A stretch of DNA of 64,000 nt from Echinarachnius parma. Taxonomy: Eukaryota > Echinodermata > Echinoidea > Clypeasteroida > Echinarachniidae. Position numbers and translations under genes: made by a program. This document shows positions 1 through 12,900 of the stretch, in pieces; position 1 is the stretch's first letter; every line of letters starts with the position of its first letter. The stretch covers positions 310,001-374,000 of the forward strand of contig JBAMJV010003788.1 of the NCBI GenBank assembly GCA_037951105.1, given 5' to 3'. Below the pieces are notes generated by a model. It saw only the letters and a program-made list of their open reading frames with translations. It had not been told where the DNA came from and made no database searches.

Positions 1-794
1 GGAGACTACATGTGGTATCAAATGGTATTTAATCATCTGGAATTTTTCCCATGCATGTTAAGTCAACAAATATGTCATTGCGAAGAAAAACATTCCACCC
101 AATCCGGTAATCAATAACATCTGTTCAGAATGCTTTTGTTTCAAGAGCAAATCAAATAAGATCTGGAGCGGCGAGCCCTTTTTAATAAAATAAAACAACC
201 CATTCAAAATACTTTAAATATGGTAGCCACCCTGGTGGAATGATGCTTTTACAACAACGGTAGATGCTTGGTAAGAATGTCAGTGAACAAAATAGGCCAA
301 TTTCAGTAGAGGGAAAAAAAGTTGCAACAGTTTGAACTTTATGGACAAACCCTTCAAACTTGCTGTTTATTGTTGCCGTTGCCATCTATATCTTGTTTAT
401 TGAATTGTAGAAAAAAAAATTGTCTCAATGTTAGAAAACTGTTTTATGTTTGAGAGTTGGTAAATGTGTGTAATATCACTTTCTGCACATTAACATTATT
501 AAAAAAAACAAATTAACAAATAATTGCTAAATAAAATTATAAAGAATACAAAAACAGGTTAAACTAAGACCAAGTCAAACCTGTCTTAGTAGCTACCCGT
601 CTATAGCAGCCAAGTACCAATAGTGGCCACTAAACATAATCCCCTGCTGAGAAAACCAATTTCATGGAACTTGTCCATAGACTGAGGTAACCTGTCTACA
701 GTTGCCACTTTTCTTGTTTGCTTTAGGTTGTCATAATCATGAAAGTCTAACAGATTTAAGAAATGGGTGAGCCAAGTTGTCTTTCACGACTTAC
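1..794. other. TMF1 intron 7 (partial), no coding sequence seen
   Basis: AT-rich intronic sequence. About 567-720 belongs to a dispersed repeat with phrases such as 'CTACCCGTCTATAGCAGCC' that recur at about 24048-24180, 27790-27960 and 52880-53100. No further TMF1 exon was recognised. Confidence 0.6.
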
Positions 795-962
795 TTTTGT
801 GTTTTTAGCAATTTGTCGGTCTCTTTCTCCTTTGCCCGGAGTTTCTTGATGATGGTTGAGTTCTGGAGCTGCTGTTTGGACAATTTCTCCCCCTCAACCA
901 TCAACTCCTTGATCTGTTCGTCCTTCTCTCCAAGAAGCTTGCTTGTGGTGTCATTCCTTTCA
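795..962 (-). CDS. TMF1: TMF1 exon 7 (TMF signature coiled coil; last exon in window)
   Basis: Reads IERNDTTSKLLGEKDEQIKE then LMVEGEKLSKQQLQNSTIIK and KLRAKEKETDKLLKTQ, almost identical to vertebrate TMF over the EKDEQI..LM.EGEKLSKQQL stretch. The acceptor is TCGCACAG and the donor ACAAAA|GTAAGT, phase 2 at both ends. It is the only full-length member of an array of seven copies (see 1060-2000). The next TMF1 exon is not recognisable in 1-794. Confidence 0.92.
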
Positions 963-3900
963 CTGTGCGAGAACAAGAGTCAGACAAGAGTCAATATATA
1001 GTCAAAATGGAGTCAAACTTGAACAATGAGAGAAAACAAGAGTCAAATCATGTAATTTTCCACTGAGTTGCTTGATGATGGTTGAGTTCTGGAGCTGCTG
1101 TTTGGACAATTTCTCCCCCTCAACCATCAACTCCTTGATCTGCTCATCCTTCTCTCCAAGAAGCTTGCTTGTTGTGTCATTCCTTTCGCTGTGTGAGAAC
1201 AAGAGTCAGACAAGAGTCAATGAATAGTCAAACAGAATTCAAACTTGTATAACGAGAGAATAACATGAGAAAAATCATGTCCATCACATCCTTTATCTGT
1301 TCATCCATCTCTCCGAGAAGCTTGCTCGTGGTATCATTCCTTTCACTGCATTACATGCGAGATAAAGTGTAAGAACAAGGGTCACACAACAAGAGTCAAT
1401 ATAGTCAAAATGGAGTCAAACTTGTATAATGAGAGAAAACAAGAGTCAAATCAAGTGATTTTCACTGAGTTTCTTGATGATGGTTGAGTTATAGAGCTGT
1501 TGTTTGGACATATCTCTCACTGTGTGTCAACAAGAGTCAGACAAGAGTCAATGAGTAGTCAAACAGAAGTAAAATTTGTATAATAAGAGAATGACATGAG
1601 TAAAATCATGTCCATCAACTCCTTTATCTGTTCATCTTTCTCTCCAAGAAGCTTGCTTATGGTATCATTCCTCTCACTGTGTGAGAACAAGAGTCAGAAC
1701 AAGAGTCAGACAAGAGTCAATGAATAGTCAAAATAGAGTCAAACTTGAACAATGAGAGAAAACACGAGTCAAATCATGTAATTTTGCACTGAGTTTCTTG
1801 ATGATGGTCGAGTTCTGGAGCTGCTGTTTTAAAAATTCCTCCCCTTCTACCATCAACTCCTTGATCTGTTCGTCCTTCTCTCCAAGAAGCTTGCTTGTAG
1901 TGTCATTTCTCTCACTGCAGGATAGACAGAATATATAACAGCATAATAATGTTTGTAGCTGCTGCTTTGAGAGCCTCTCCCTTTCCATCAACTCTCTGAT
2001 CACAAAGGAATTTCTTCTTACTGCAAGAAATTTGTATTAAGTGAAATTGAAATTTGATTTGACAAATATTCAAATGATAATTTGTAACTTGTAGCACTTA
2101 CTAAATTGCCTGGGCCAGGAAAAGTTGGATTTGGCAAATGACTGAAATATTAGCAAATAGATCTGTAGAATAATACAAATTTCAAATGTTCAAAGTATTA
2201 TCAACCTACTGGGCAAGCTAATTTTCCATCTCGGCTAATATGGAAAATGTAAAGTTTTAATGATATGAAAGTATATATCCTTTCCCAAATAGGCTAGTGC
2301 TTAAAAAAAGTTATGTAGCACCCTGACTGTAGGTACTTTGTTTGCTTACATGCTGTCCAATGCATTCTGCAGCTTCTGAGAGTCTTTCTTGAACTGGTCC
2401 CGTTCCCGGTTCGCCATCTGCAACTTCTTCTCCATGGCGCTGATTCTCTGGGTGAACTCTTCCGTCAGGTTGTCAAGATCCGATGACTCAATACGCCTCG
2501 CTTCTTCAGACTTTTGCACTTTCCTATTGAACAAAGATATTAAGAGATGACACTAAATTTCAGACATCAAAATTCTTACACGTATGATCCTCTGGGTAAA
2601 CTATTCTGTAAAGTTGTCAAGATCCATCGACTTACTACGCCTTGCTTCTTCCGACTTTTGCACTTTCCATTGAACATAGAGATAAAGAGATGAGACAACA
2701 TTTCAGACATCACATTTATTACATTTACATGTGTGATACTCTGGGTTAACTTTTCTGTCAAGATCTGAAGACTCACTATGCCTCACTTCTTCAGATTTTT
2801 GTAATTTCCTAACCAAACAATAAAAGAGAACCAGCAACGTTTCAGACATCATGTTCATTACATTTATGATCCTCTGGGTGAAATCTTCCGTCAAGTTGTC
2901 TAGATCCGACGACTTGATACGCCTCGCTTCTTCAGATTTCTACCAAATTATTTTTACAAAACAAAGGTAACGAAGACAAATAATATGACCCTAAGGCAAC
3001 ACTTTTTTATTAAATATCTTGAAATCGGCAAGTATATTATGTGTTAACATGTATTTATTCATATGATATAAGAACCAGAACCAGAACACTTACTGTTTGA
3101 GATCGGTGACAGACTCCTGTAGCTCTCCGTTCTGTTGGCTCAGGTGCAGGATCTGGGATTCCCTTGCTTCTAGGACATGGGCCAGCTCGGCTAGCTTCTG
3201 CTCAGAAATACAATGTAAGGGAATAAGGGAGAAAAGGAGTTAGGTCAAGAATAATAAGGGTCACATTAAAAAAAATGTAAAAAATTTAAAAAATCTTAAA
3301 AAAAGGATCAAGTTCTTTTCTGTTGGCTCAAGAGTAGGATCTGATATTCCCTTGCTTCCAGAACATGGACCAGCTTGGCGTAGCTTCTGCTCAGAAATCA
3401 AGAACACAACATTTTGATAAAGAAAATAAAATAAGTCTGATAACTTACAGAGAGGAGGCTAAAAATACAAGAAATGTCCAGATTAAGAGACAGAAAGGTT
3501 TTCTTATTAATGAATGAAGAGCCTTACAGATAAAAAGATGAACAGAAGAGTTGGTAAGGAAAAGAAATGGGATATAGTTTTGCAATATAGAGAGGAAGAA
3601 AAGAAGATAATATAAATACAAATTAACATATCAATCGAAAAAAGAAAACAAAAGTTTTAAAGAAAGATAGAAACACAGGGGGGAAAAAAAACAATGACAG
3701 AAAATTACAACAAATCATGAGGGGGGAAAAATGAAACTCAATTTTTTAAATGATAGGAAAAAACACACAAAAAGATTGACACCCATAACTGAAAATTAGC
3801 ACTGTAGATTGTACCATCCTTGTATTAAAAAGAAGTGAAGAAATATAAAGGTTACATCTTTTTGAAAAAAACATAAAGAGCATAAATAAATGAATCATAG

Positions 3901-6900
3901 AGGAAAGAACTTATTAACCATCAACGAATTAAATAAATTACAATGTTTTCCAGAGTATTTGTATGTACAGCAATCAACATTTTAAAATAAAAAATACACT
4001 ACAGCAAAAATCAATTTACCACAAGAGAAAGTGTCATCTCCGTGACTCCTCGCCCCGATCCCCTCTGAGCAGCAACTGACAAAACATATGCAATAGTGCA
4101 TCTATATATATGAAGACACTAACTAATCTATCTACCAAGTCTTCACAACTTGTGTATACATGCATGTAGATCCCCATTAACACTCAGACTACTGCATCAT
4201 AGACATGTCCACTTACTAATCGTACATTTAAATGTGACTAAAGGACTGAATGAATTAAATTAAGATAGTCAAAAGAAGAAAAAATAGAGGAGACGACTTT
4301 CTGATTTGTTTGCTTTAGAGGGCAAACAGAGAAACAAAAACAACTGGATTACCGCTTTGCTAAGGGTGCAAAGTAGTATTCTTCTTGAACAACGTACAAA
4401 AGAGAGTTTAGGTTTTGGACAATAGGGGTTAGTGTTTGTTGGACAAACTTAAAGGACAATGAAATCTAGACAAATAGTTGTATGCACTATAAGACACTAA
4501 ATATAATGAATAGTCTCTGAAAATTTGAGCACAATCGGTCAGGAAAAAAGAAAACTACGGCTCTTTGAAAAGAGCCATGTATTTCTTCAAGTGACTCAAA
4601 TTGGCAACGAAGTCTGGCAAAGTTGTGGACAACTCGCCATACATTTTGTACACAAAATTTCAGTTTTGTTAAATTTTCTCAAAATTTATGTTTACCCTTC
4701 GTTCGAGTTCAACATATGTTTTGTAGAATGCTTTTATACATAACATATCATGAGTTGGGGGAATGGAAAAATGTGACTATGAAGAAAACTGTAGAAATGG
4801 GAACATTTGTGTACAAAACATATGGGGAGTTGTCCACACACTTATCAGAGTGCGTTGCCAATTTGAGTTCCCCATAGGAATAAATAGACATCTTCAAAGA
4901 GCCGTAGTTTTTAGCTCATCCGGCCCGAAGGGCCCGATGAGCTTATGCCATGCCGTGGCGTCCGTCGTCCGTCCGTCCGTCCGTCCGTCAGTCCACAGTT
5001 TTCAAAATGCTTCTTCTTCGTTATTTTTCAACAAATTTTGATTCTGATTGTTTCATAAGATAGGGCTAGGAGGGGGATTTAAAACTTCTACACAGAATCG
5101 TGAAATTCATTATCTATGGTAATTTATGCAAATTTATTCGAAATCCCCAAAAATGCTTCTTCTCCTTCATTTCTCGACCGATTTTGATTTGGTTTGCTTT
5201 ATCTGGTAGAGCTAACTTTGGTACACTAAACTTCTACACAGAATTTTGAAATTTTTCTCCATTCATTAATTATGGTAATTTATAATGTTTTTTTTTTATT
5301 TATTTATTTTTTTATTTATTTATTATTATTATTATTTTTTTTGGTTCTATTTTTTTTAATTTTTTTAATTTTTATTTTTTATTTATTTATTTATTTATTT
5401 TTTTTTTTTTATTATTTTTTTTTTAATGTCCCTTCCAGGGCATCAAATTTTTATTTTTTGACCAGTTAAAAAGTGTACCACATGAAATTTGTGATATTTG
5501 ATGTTGCGAGATGGCGGATGAGCGCTATGTCATTGACGTTCTGGTCTTGTTTCTTACCCGATTATGCTCTAACTTTCAGAGATTATTGTTCTTAATCTAT
5601 TCAAGACTATGAAAGCAACATTTTGCTTGGGTATCATTGCCCTTTAAGGATGAATGGGTTTCTAAACCCTGCAATGAGCAATCATCGTCTTCAATCGGAG
5701 ATCAAAGAAAACTATAGCGCTACCAGCAGTCTCAAGATTTGATAATTGACTGTTTTCACTTAAAGCTGACCATTTTTTATGCTCAGCAGAAGAAAAAAAC
5801 ACAAAAGTTAAACTCAAGTAAAAGATTGTCAAACCCTATCACTTGAAACTCTGAAAGTAGTATACTATAACTACTACTGCTCTCAAGCAAGCTGTAAGTT
5901 TTGATAGATTGTATTTTTTGTGAAGAATTTCAATCATTTAAACCAAAAAGACAATATGCATGTAGCTACACAAAGGGTTCCACTTCACATGCTGTTCATA
6001 AATAATGCAAGGAATGCTACAAGTACCATTCTTACATGCCAAGGAATGTATGTGATGTACATGTACAAATACAATGTACAGTTCTACATTGTTACCATCC
6101 ATTATAGCCAATGTTTAATGTTGAAACTACTAGATAGGACAATAGCGTAAGCTCAATCAACAGCCTTTTAGTGCAGGAATTTTGTGACTTGATATAAATT
6201 GCATATTTACTGAGTAGCGCTGCTCACAAATATATGAATATTCATCGCAGCAGTGTTACCGCTCAATAAACTTGTAATTTTTTTTACTAACCAATATTTT
6301 TTATGTGAGAAAAAGGTATTTTGATGAATGCTACATATAACAGCAAGCTCTTGTCATGCCCTAGTCCAGTGTTATACGCATTCAACATGACTACAGGGTT
6401 CTTTTTTTGCTGTACCCGAATATAAAATGCACCCCCCACTTTAAAAAATTTCCGACGGAAATAAATTGCGTCTTATACACAGAGATTTACGGTAGTTTCA
6501 CTCTGAAAAACTGTGACAGGACTATTGAAGAAGTGTTTATATTCACTCAATTTACCTGCACTAAATTTACCAAAATCAATAGGGCTCATATATACTGTAT
6601 ATAGGGTTTATGATCATTTGGTCTACACTCATTTGGCATATCTTACATGTATGTGGTGCATGGGCGTAGATACTTACGTAATACCTATTCATCAGGGGGG
6701 GGGGGTGAATTAATAGATTATCCCCCTTGATGAATAGGTATCAATGAATGACAGATCTACGCCCATGATGTGGTCCAGTACACAATGCCTAAAACTTCCA
6801 TTTAGCCAACTAAAGGTATATCAATTAATGCTCAAATTTAGCACAGGCCTGCTGGCCCGGGGCCACTAAAAACTACCTTTGGGCCACTAAAAACTACCTT

Positions 6901-9900
6901 TGGGCCACCAGATATCATTGAAGCTTATTAAATTTCACTGGCCCAAATGGGCAACCAAATACAATGTTCAGAAATTGTAATGGTTTCTGTGTTTGGGGTC
7001 AGTCACTAGAACTTGAACAAATCTTGTTTTTACTTGCCCAACTTAGCCACGAGGCGAAAAAGTAAATTTCTAGCATCATTGGGTATTTACTATATTCATA
7101 AATATCCAAATAAATAATTAAGTTTACTCACCTTCAGTAGCTTTTCTGGCCGCATCGCATCGTCCGGACCATCCTCTGTCCCCATGCTCGGCACAGGAGC
7201 TAATGAATGACAATGAACGAATGGGAGCAAAAATTTCAAGTTAATCTTCTGAATTTACTGAATCCTAGGCAGCACTAAGCGCACAACACAGTCAATAATA
7301 CTTTGAAGTACCCGACAAACATTTTCAACTTCCATTCTGGTTTCCAACACTCCCAGTTTGACGTTTACTCTCTTCTTTTTTTTTTCAAGCAAAATCACTT
7401 GAACTACTTGTAGCTTCAAAATCAACTAGATGGATCTTCGACTGCGCGCAGTCGAAAAAGATGCCTCCGCCATTATGCAATTTATTTATGTCAAGCCCAA
7501 ATCAACATGTACACAGAATTAATTCTGTCAACTCAATTTTGATGGTACTGTCTTTTAGATCTTGACGTATCACAATTATGAGCTATAAGTGACCTTGACC
7601 TTTGCCCTCATGACCCCAAAATCTAATGACTACAATTGTTCCCTATTATACATTCAGGTATCAAGTTGGATTGAAATCTGATATTCAATTCTTGAGATTT
7701 CCAATCTCAAGCTACTTTTACATATAATGTGCCCTGTGACCTTTGACCTTTGACCTCATGACCCCCAAAATCTAATCAGTTCATTGGCTCTCCAAGGAAC
7801 ATACATGTACCAAGTTTGGTCAGAATCTGTCAATCCCTTCTTGAGATAACGCGATCACGAGCTATTTTTGCATATATAATGAGCTCTGTGACCTTTGACC
7901 TCATGACCCCAAAATCTAATCAGATCATTGGCCCCCTAAGATACATACATGTACCAAGTTTGGTCAGAATCTGTCAATCCGTTCTTGAGATAACGCGATC
8001 ACGAGCTATTTTTGCATATATAATGAGCTCTGTGACCTTTGACCTTTGACCTCATGACCCCAAAATCTAATCAGATCATTGGCCCCCTAAGATACATACA
8101 TGTACCAAGTTTGGTCAGAATCTGTCAATCCGTTCTTGAGATAACGCGATCACGAGCTATATTTGCATATATAATGAGCTCTGTGACCTTTGACCTTTGA
8201 CCTCATGACCCCAAAATCTAATCAGATCATTGGCCCCCTAACATACATACATGTACCAAGTTTGGTCAGAATCTGTCAATCCGTTCTTGAGATAACGCGA
8301 TCACGAGCTATTTTTGCATATATAATGAGCTCTGTGACCTTTGACCTTTGACCTCATGACCCCAAAATCTAATCAGATCATTGGCCCCCCAAGATACATA
8401 CATGACCCAAGTTTGGTGAAAATCCGTTAATCGGTTCTTGAGATAACGCGATCACGAGAACGGGACGTACGTACGTACGGACGGACGGACGTACGGACGG
8501 ACGGACGTACGGACGGACGGACAACCCGAAAACATAATGCCTCCGGCTACTTCGTTGCGGAGGCATAATAAAATCTTTGTATGCTGTAGTCAGGGCTTAT
8601 AAATAGCACTAGTTAGCCAGTGAAAAAAAATACACCTGGACTCGGGACGATTTAGTCCCTGAAATACCCCAAAAGAGCCCCAGTAAATTTGCATAGAGTT
8701 CAATACATAACCTATTTCATAGTGATGTTTTCATGCAGGCGAGCTTGAAAAGTAGCCCCGAAAAATTAATTATATTAAATTTTTCCCTGGCACTATCCTG
8801 CTGACTTGGTAGACTGTTACTGTTAGTAGAAAGCCAAGAGCTGTCTTTCCATGAGTTGGGCCAACCTACACATACATACTATTGACTGGGCTACCAAATC
8901 AACTGTTGTTGTTATTATTATTATTATTTTATTATCATTATTATTATTTTTATTATTATTATCATTATTATTATTATTTATTTAATTAGATGGTAGATGG
9001 AAAATGCAAAATTGTGTAGGTTTTGGGGTTAATAGAAGTACAGGACTTCTTATTGGGTACATGTAAGTTGATAGATATGTAGTAATTGTCTTATCTAACA
9101 TCCAGGGTCTATAAAATTACACTAGTAGCTAATTTATCATTCTCAGTCTATTTTATATTATACTATAGGGTTAAGAATGAAACAAAGGGTTATCCTAGTC
9201 ATGTCAACTATGGTTATCCGGTTTTGATTTAGCAAATTTGCCTACATAGTTAACCCTAGTTGACAAAGTTAATATCTCTTGTTGCACACTTAGCCCTATC
9301 GTATAGAATAGACTTAGGATTGGACTAAGCTAACTAGTGCAGTTTCATTAATATGGGCCCAGGAGAGTGTTGCATTTAAATAATTTTGATCAATAGCAAC
9401 GTTGCCATTATACGCAAGACAGAAATTATGCATATTTGAGCCAATCAGATTTGATCATTTAGGCGCATATTCTGATTAACGATTAAAATCGCAGCTTATC
9501 GCAGCTCTTAAATGCCACACCCCCAGGGGTCAGGTCCTCTCTTGTTTGTATTGAAATGTGACGTCATTTGGTGTGATTACAAACACAGGGAGGAGGAGGA
9601 GGAGGAGGAGGATTTCTGATGACAATGAGACACTAATCTGTTCTAACTCGGCAGACAGCAGGATCCAAACACAGTAAATACTAAACAGTATAGACTATAG
9701 ACCTGAATATATGAATTCACCACTTCAGTTAGTACTTAGTGGACTCCACATCAATATTTGAATTGAATCTGATGTTTAAATCTTTTAAGTTTAGATTTAA
9801 GAGAAAATGTGAGCAGACTAAATATGTCTATCTGTTGGCTTAACAGGTCATGATGCCAGCGGGGTGAAATTTGACGTCATTTGGTATTAACAAGAATACA

Positions 9901-12900
9901 AACAGCATTTGTCTATACATGACAATTATTTGTTAAGCGAAACAAGAATTTACAGAACTTTTAAACAAGCTTGTAATAATACATGTCTATACCTGAATAG
10001 TTCACTTATAATTGAATTAATTTCCATGTAAAATGGGCCATATGTTTGAAATCCTTGAATGTTGACTTAATAGCCCTGGGATATTGAGTAGACTTTTCTT
10101 CTCTGTCTGTTGTCATTTGGGTCACGATGTTACCAACAGATAATGAAATGTGACGTCATACATGTACAAGTAAGGAAGCTAGTGAAGATTGGCTGAAAGT
10201 CCATTGTTCGGAGGGGATGGTAATTGATCCCCCTTACTATTTGTAAAAGGTCTCGGCTGCACAATTTATTGACGGACCACCCCCCCCCCCCCCTCGAAAT
10301 TGTTTGACCGACACCCCCCTTGAAAATTCTTGACGGACACCCCTCCCCCCTTGAAAAAATTGTGACCGACCCTCCCTCTCGAAAATTCATGACAGACACC
10401 CCCCCTTGAAAAATGTTAACGGACACTCCTCCCCCCTCAAAAAATTGTGACCGACCCACCTCCTCAAAAAATGTTGATCGACACCCCCCCCCCCTCAAAA
10501 TTTGTTTACCGACACCCCCCCTTGAAAGATTTCGAATGATACCTGCCCCCCCCCCCCCCCCCCCTTAAAAAATCCTGGGTACACCAGTGCATGTACATGA
10601 TGAGGGTTGGTGTAGATTTTCTGAAGTTTACAGTGTTTGGGGGTTGAATAGGTCATCCAGACCTACATATGTATGATGCATTAATGGGAAAGCAACTCAA
10701 AAATGCACCTATTTAACAATTTACAGCTACATGTATTTTGCAGTCCATCTGAGGCACGAATAAAAAGTGGAAACCTAAAATAATGACAATCACTGCCTCT
10801 CAAACACTTCGCTACAGTATGTAGTTTCCTTTGTCTTTTAATTGTATAAAAAGAGAGATTTATAATTTAAAATGCATTGGAAACATCTAAATGATACTTA
10901 CTTTCTACATAATTATACAGGGACCCAACCACGTCATTTAAATTATCTCTGAATACAAACTATGGTACATTAACTATGTACAGTATGTATACTGCCAAGT
11001 ACCAGGCAATTGTGCATTCAATGTGCATGATTAAACAATAACTGTACAGTGTAAACTTTGTTGTGCAGAATGTAAAGTTAAGAATATATACATTTGACAT
11101 GAGAACATTATGTCAAAATATATTGTATTTGTAATTTATGCCGGTTGTTCATTTAATTTAGTAATTACCAAGTGGTAGGGCTAGGGTACAATTAACTCAC
11201 GAAAAGCTTTCGACCGGCGAACCTCATTTGCATTAAATAAACAAGTTGTTTACGTGTTGAACGCTAACAAAGTGCCTCCGAAAAAAATGATGTATCTCTC
11301 TTGAAACCTCACCAAAATTCATATTTCATAACAAATGAATGAAGAATAACCCCATTTACTGACAAACATATTTTATGAAAAATTAATTTTAGCAGATATT
11401 GAAAATCAGTCCTAACCCGAGACCTCCGAATAGCTAGACCGGTGCTCTACCATTGAGCCACAAGACCCTTGAATGAGGATGTTCCCATGAAACCCTTTTC
11501 ATTGCTCGATTAGTCAGAAGCTATATAAACCGGCACTAACCCAAGGATAATTAAATCAACTTTTAACTCTACTGTATGTTTTAATTTAATTAATAAAAAC
11601 CTGCATCACTTTGTGTGATCCTGCGCACTTTCTTATGTATACATTCAGGGTATCATTGAATTGGAATATAATACATTTTCATGAAATTTTGCTTTACAAT
11701 TTAACTAATTCAATAATTAACTAAAATTCATTTTGTGAGGAAAATATATTATTTTATTGGGAACACTACTTCTTATGCTACATTGTATGCACAGCAATGC
11801 TTTCACACTTTGTATGCACAATTTTTTTCAAATTTTTCCTAAATAAATTAAACTTTAAAGGGGAAGTTTCCCCACCTTCAATTTACTTTTTCAGATTATA
11901 TGTTCTCTACACATTAAAACATAATTTCATGCAAATATGTCCAACATTGGATTTTACTTTTGATAGGAAACAATGTTGAACTTTACAAAACAAAATTTTA
12001 TTTCATTCTATCATTCCGTCCTGTCGTGCTTCAAAAACATGTAGTTACCATGACTCATAATTTCTTTTTCTGTTTGAATAATATTCATTTAGTGACCCTC
12101 TCTATGTACCAAATTTTGTTTATATCCAGTTTCATCTTTACTTTGTTTGGCCCTATTGGTAATATCCTTTGTCCATACATGTGCTGTAGTACAGTGTACG
12201 TGTTTATTTGTGAATGTAACATAGTTACAAGGCCGTTTACTCGCAGGCCTTTGTATGCTACTCTAGGACATGAGTTAGCCCTTTGTATTCCTAGATTAGC
12301 CGAAAGTGGTGGTAATTAATTGCATTGTTTATGAATTACACAACCCTTTGCATAATGTTGGGCATCTATATCACACAACGGTACCAAAACATATAAAATG
12401 TGTTGTTCTTTGCCTGGTAGTCCCCTTTAAGCTTACCTTCTATCCTGTCGTCTGTCAGTGGTCTCGGCGTCTCTTCCTCCTGGCTCACCTCGGGTACGAT
12501 GGGCATTTCATGGTGGTCCTTCTCTCCTGGCGTTGGAGTTGTGTTTTGCTCCTCCCTCCCTGTGGCCCCATCCTCAGAACAGGACCTTGAGCGCTCATCG
12601 TCCGCACTAGGTGAAGTTAGGGCCTTATCATCCTGATCCTCGGAGTCGATGTCAGCCGAGTAGGATGGCGACACCCGGTGCATGAGTGCCATGGATGCCT
12701 GCTCCACTATAGTCCCCACATCGTGACCTGCCGCCCCTGAATGGATGGGGTCATGAGGGTCGTGAAACCTACCCTCTGATATGATGCTGAAATCGCTGTC
12801 GGTTGGGCTCCGTTTCCCGTTGGAGGACGAGGAGTAGTGCTTCGGCGAGATGTTCTCGGGCGATTCTCTTGTGTCGTACAGGTACACGGAGGACTGTTCG

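Noticed and set aside
5272-5469. Phe/Leu/Tyr-rich reading
   Set aside because: Translation of a T/ATTT low-complexity run.
7900-8400. Possible CRISPR-like array (regular repeats)
   Set aside because: Contiguous 151-base units without unique spacers in an animal genome; a satellite inside a transposable element.
7816-8566. Readings with repeated [14 protein letters not shown] and RPSVRPSV peptides
   Set aside because: Translations of the 151-base satellite and the (GGAC)n block; no evidence of a gene.
10130-10498. 122-codon Gly-rich reading
   Set aside because: Antisense of a C-rich minisatellite.
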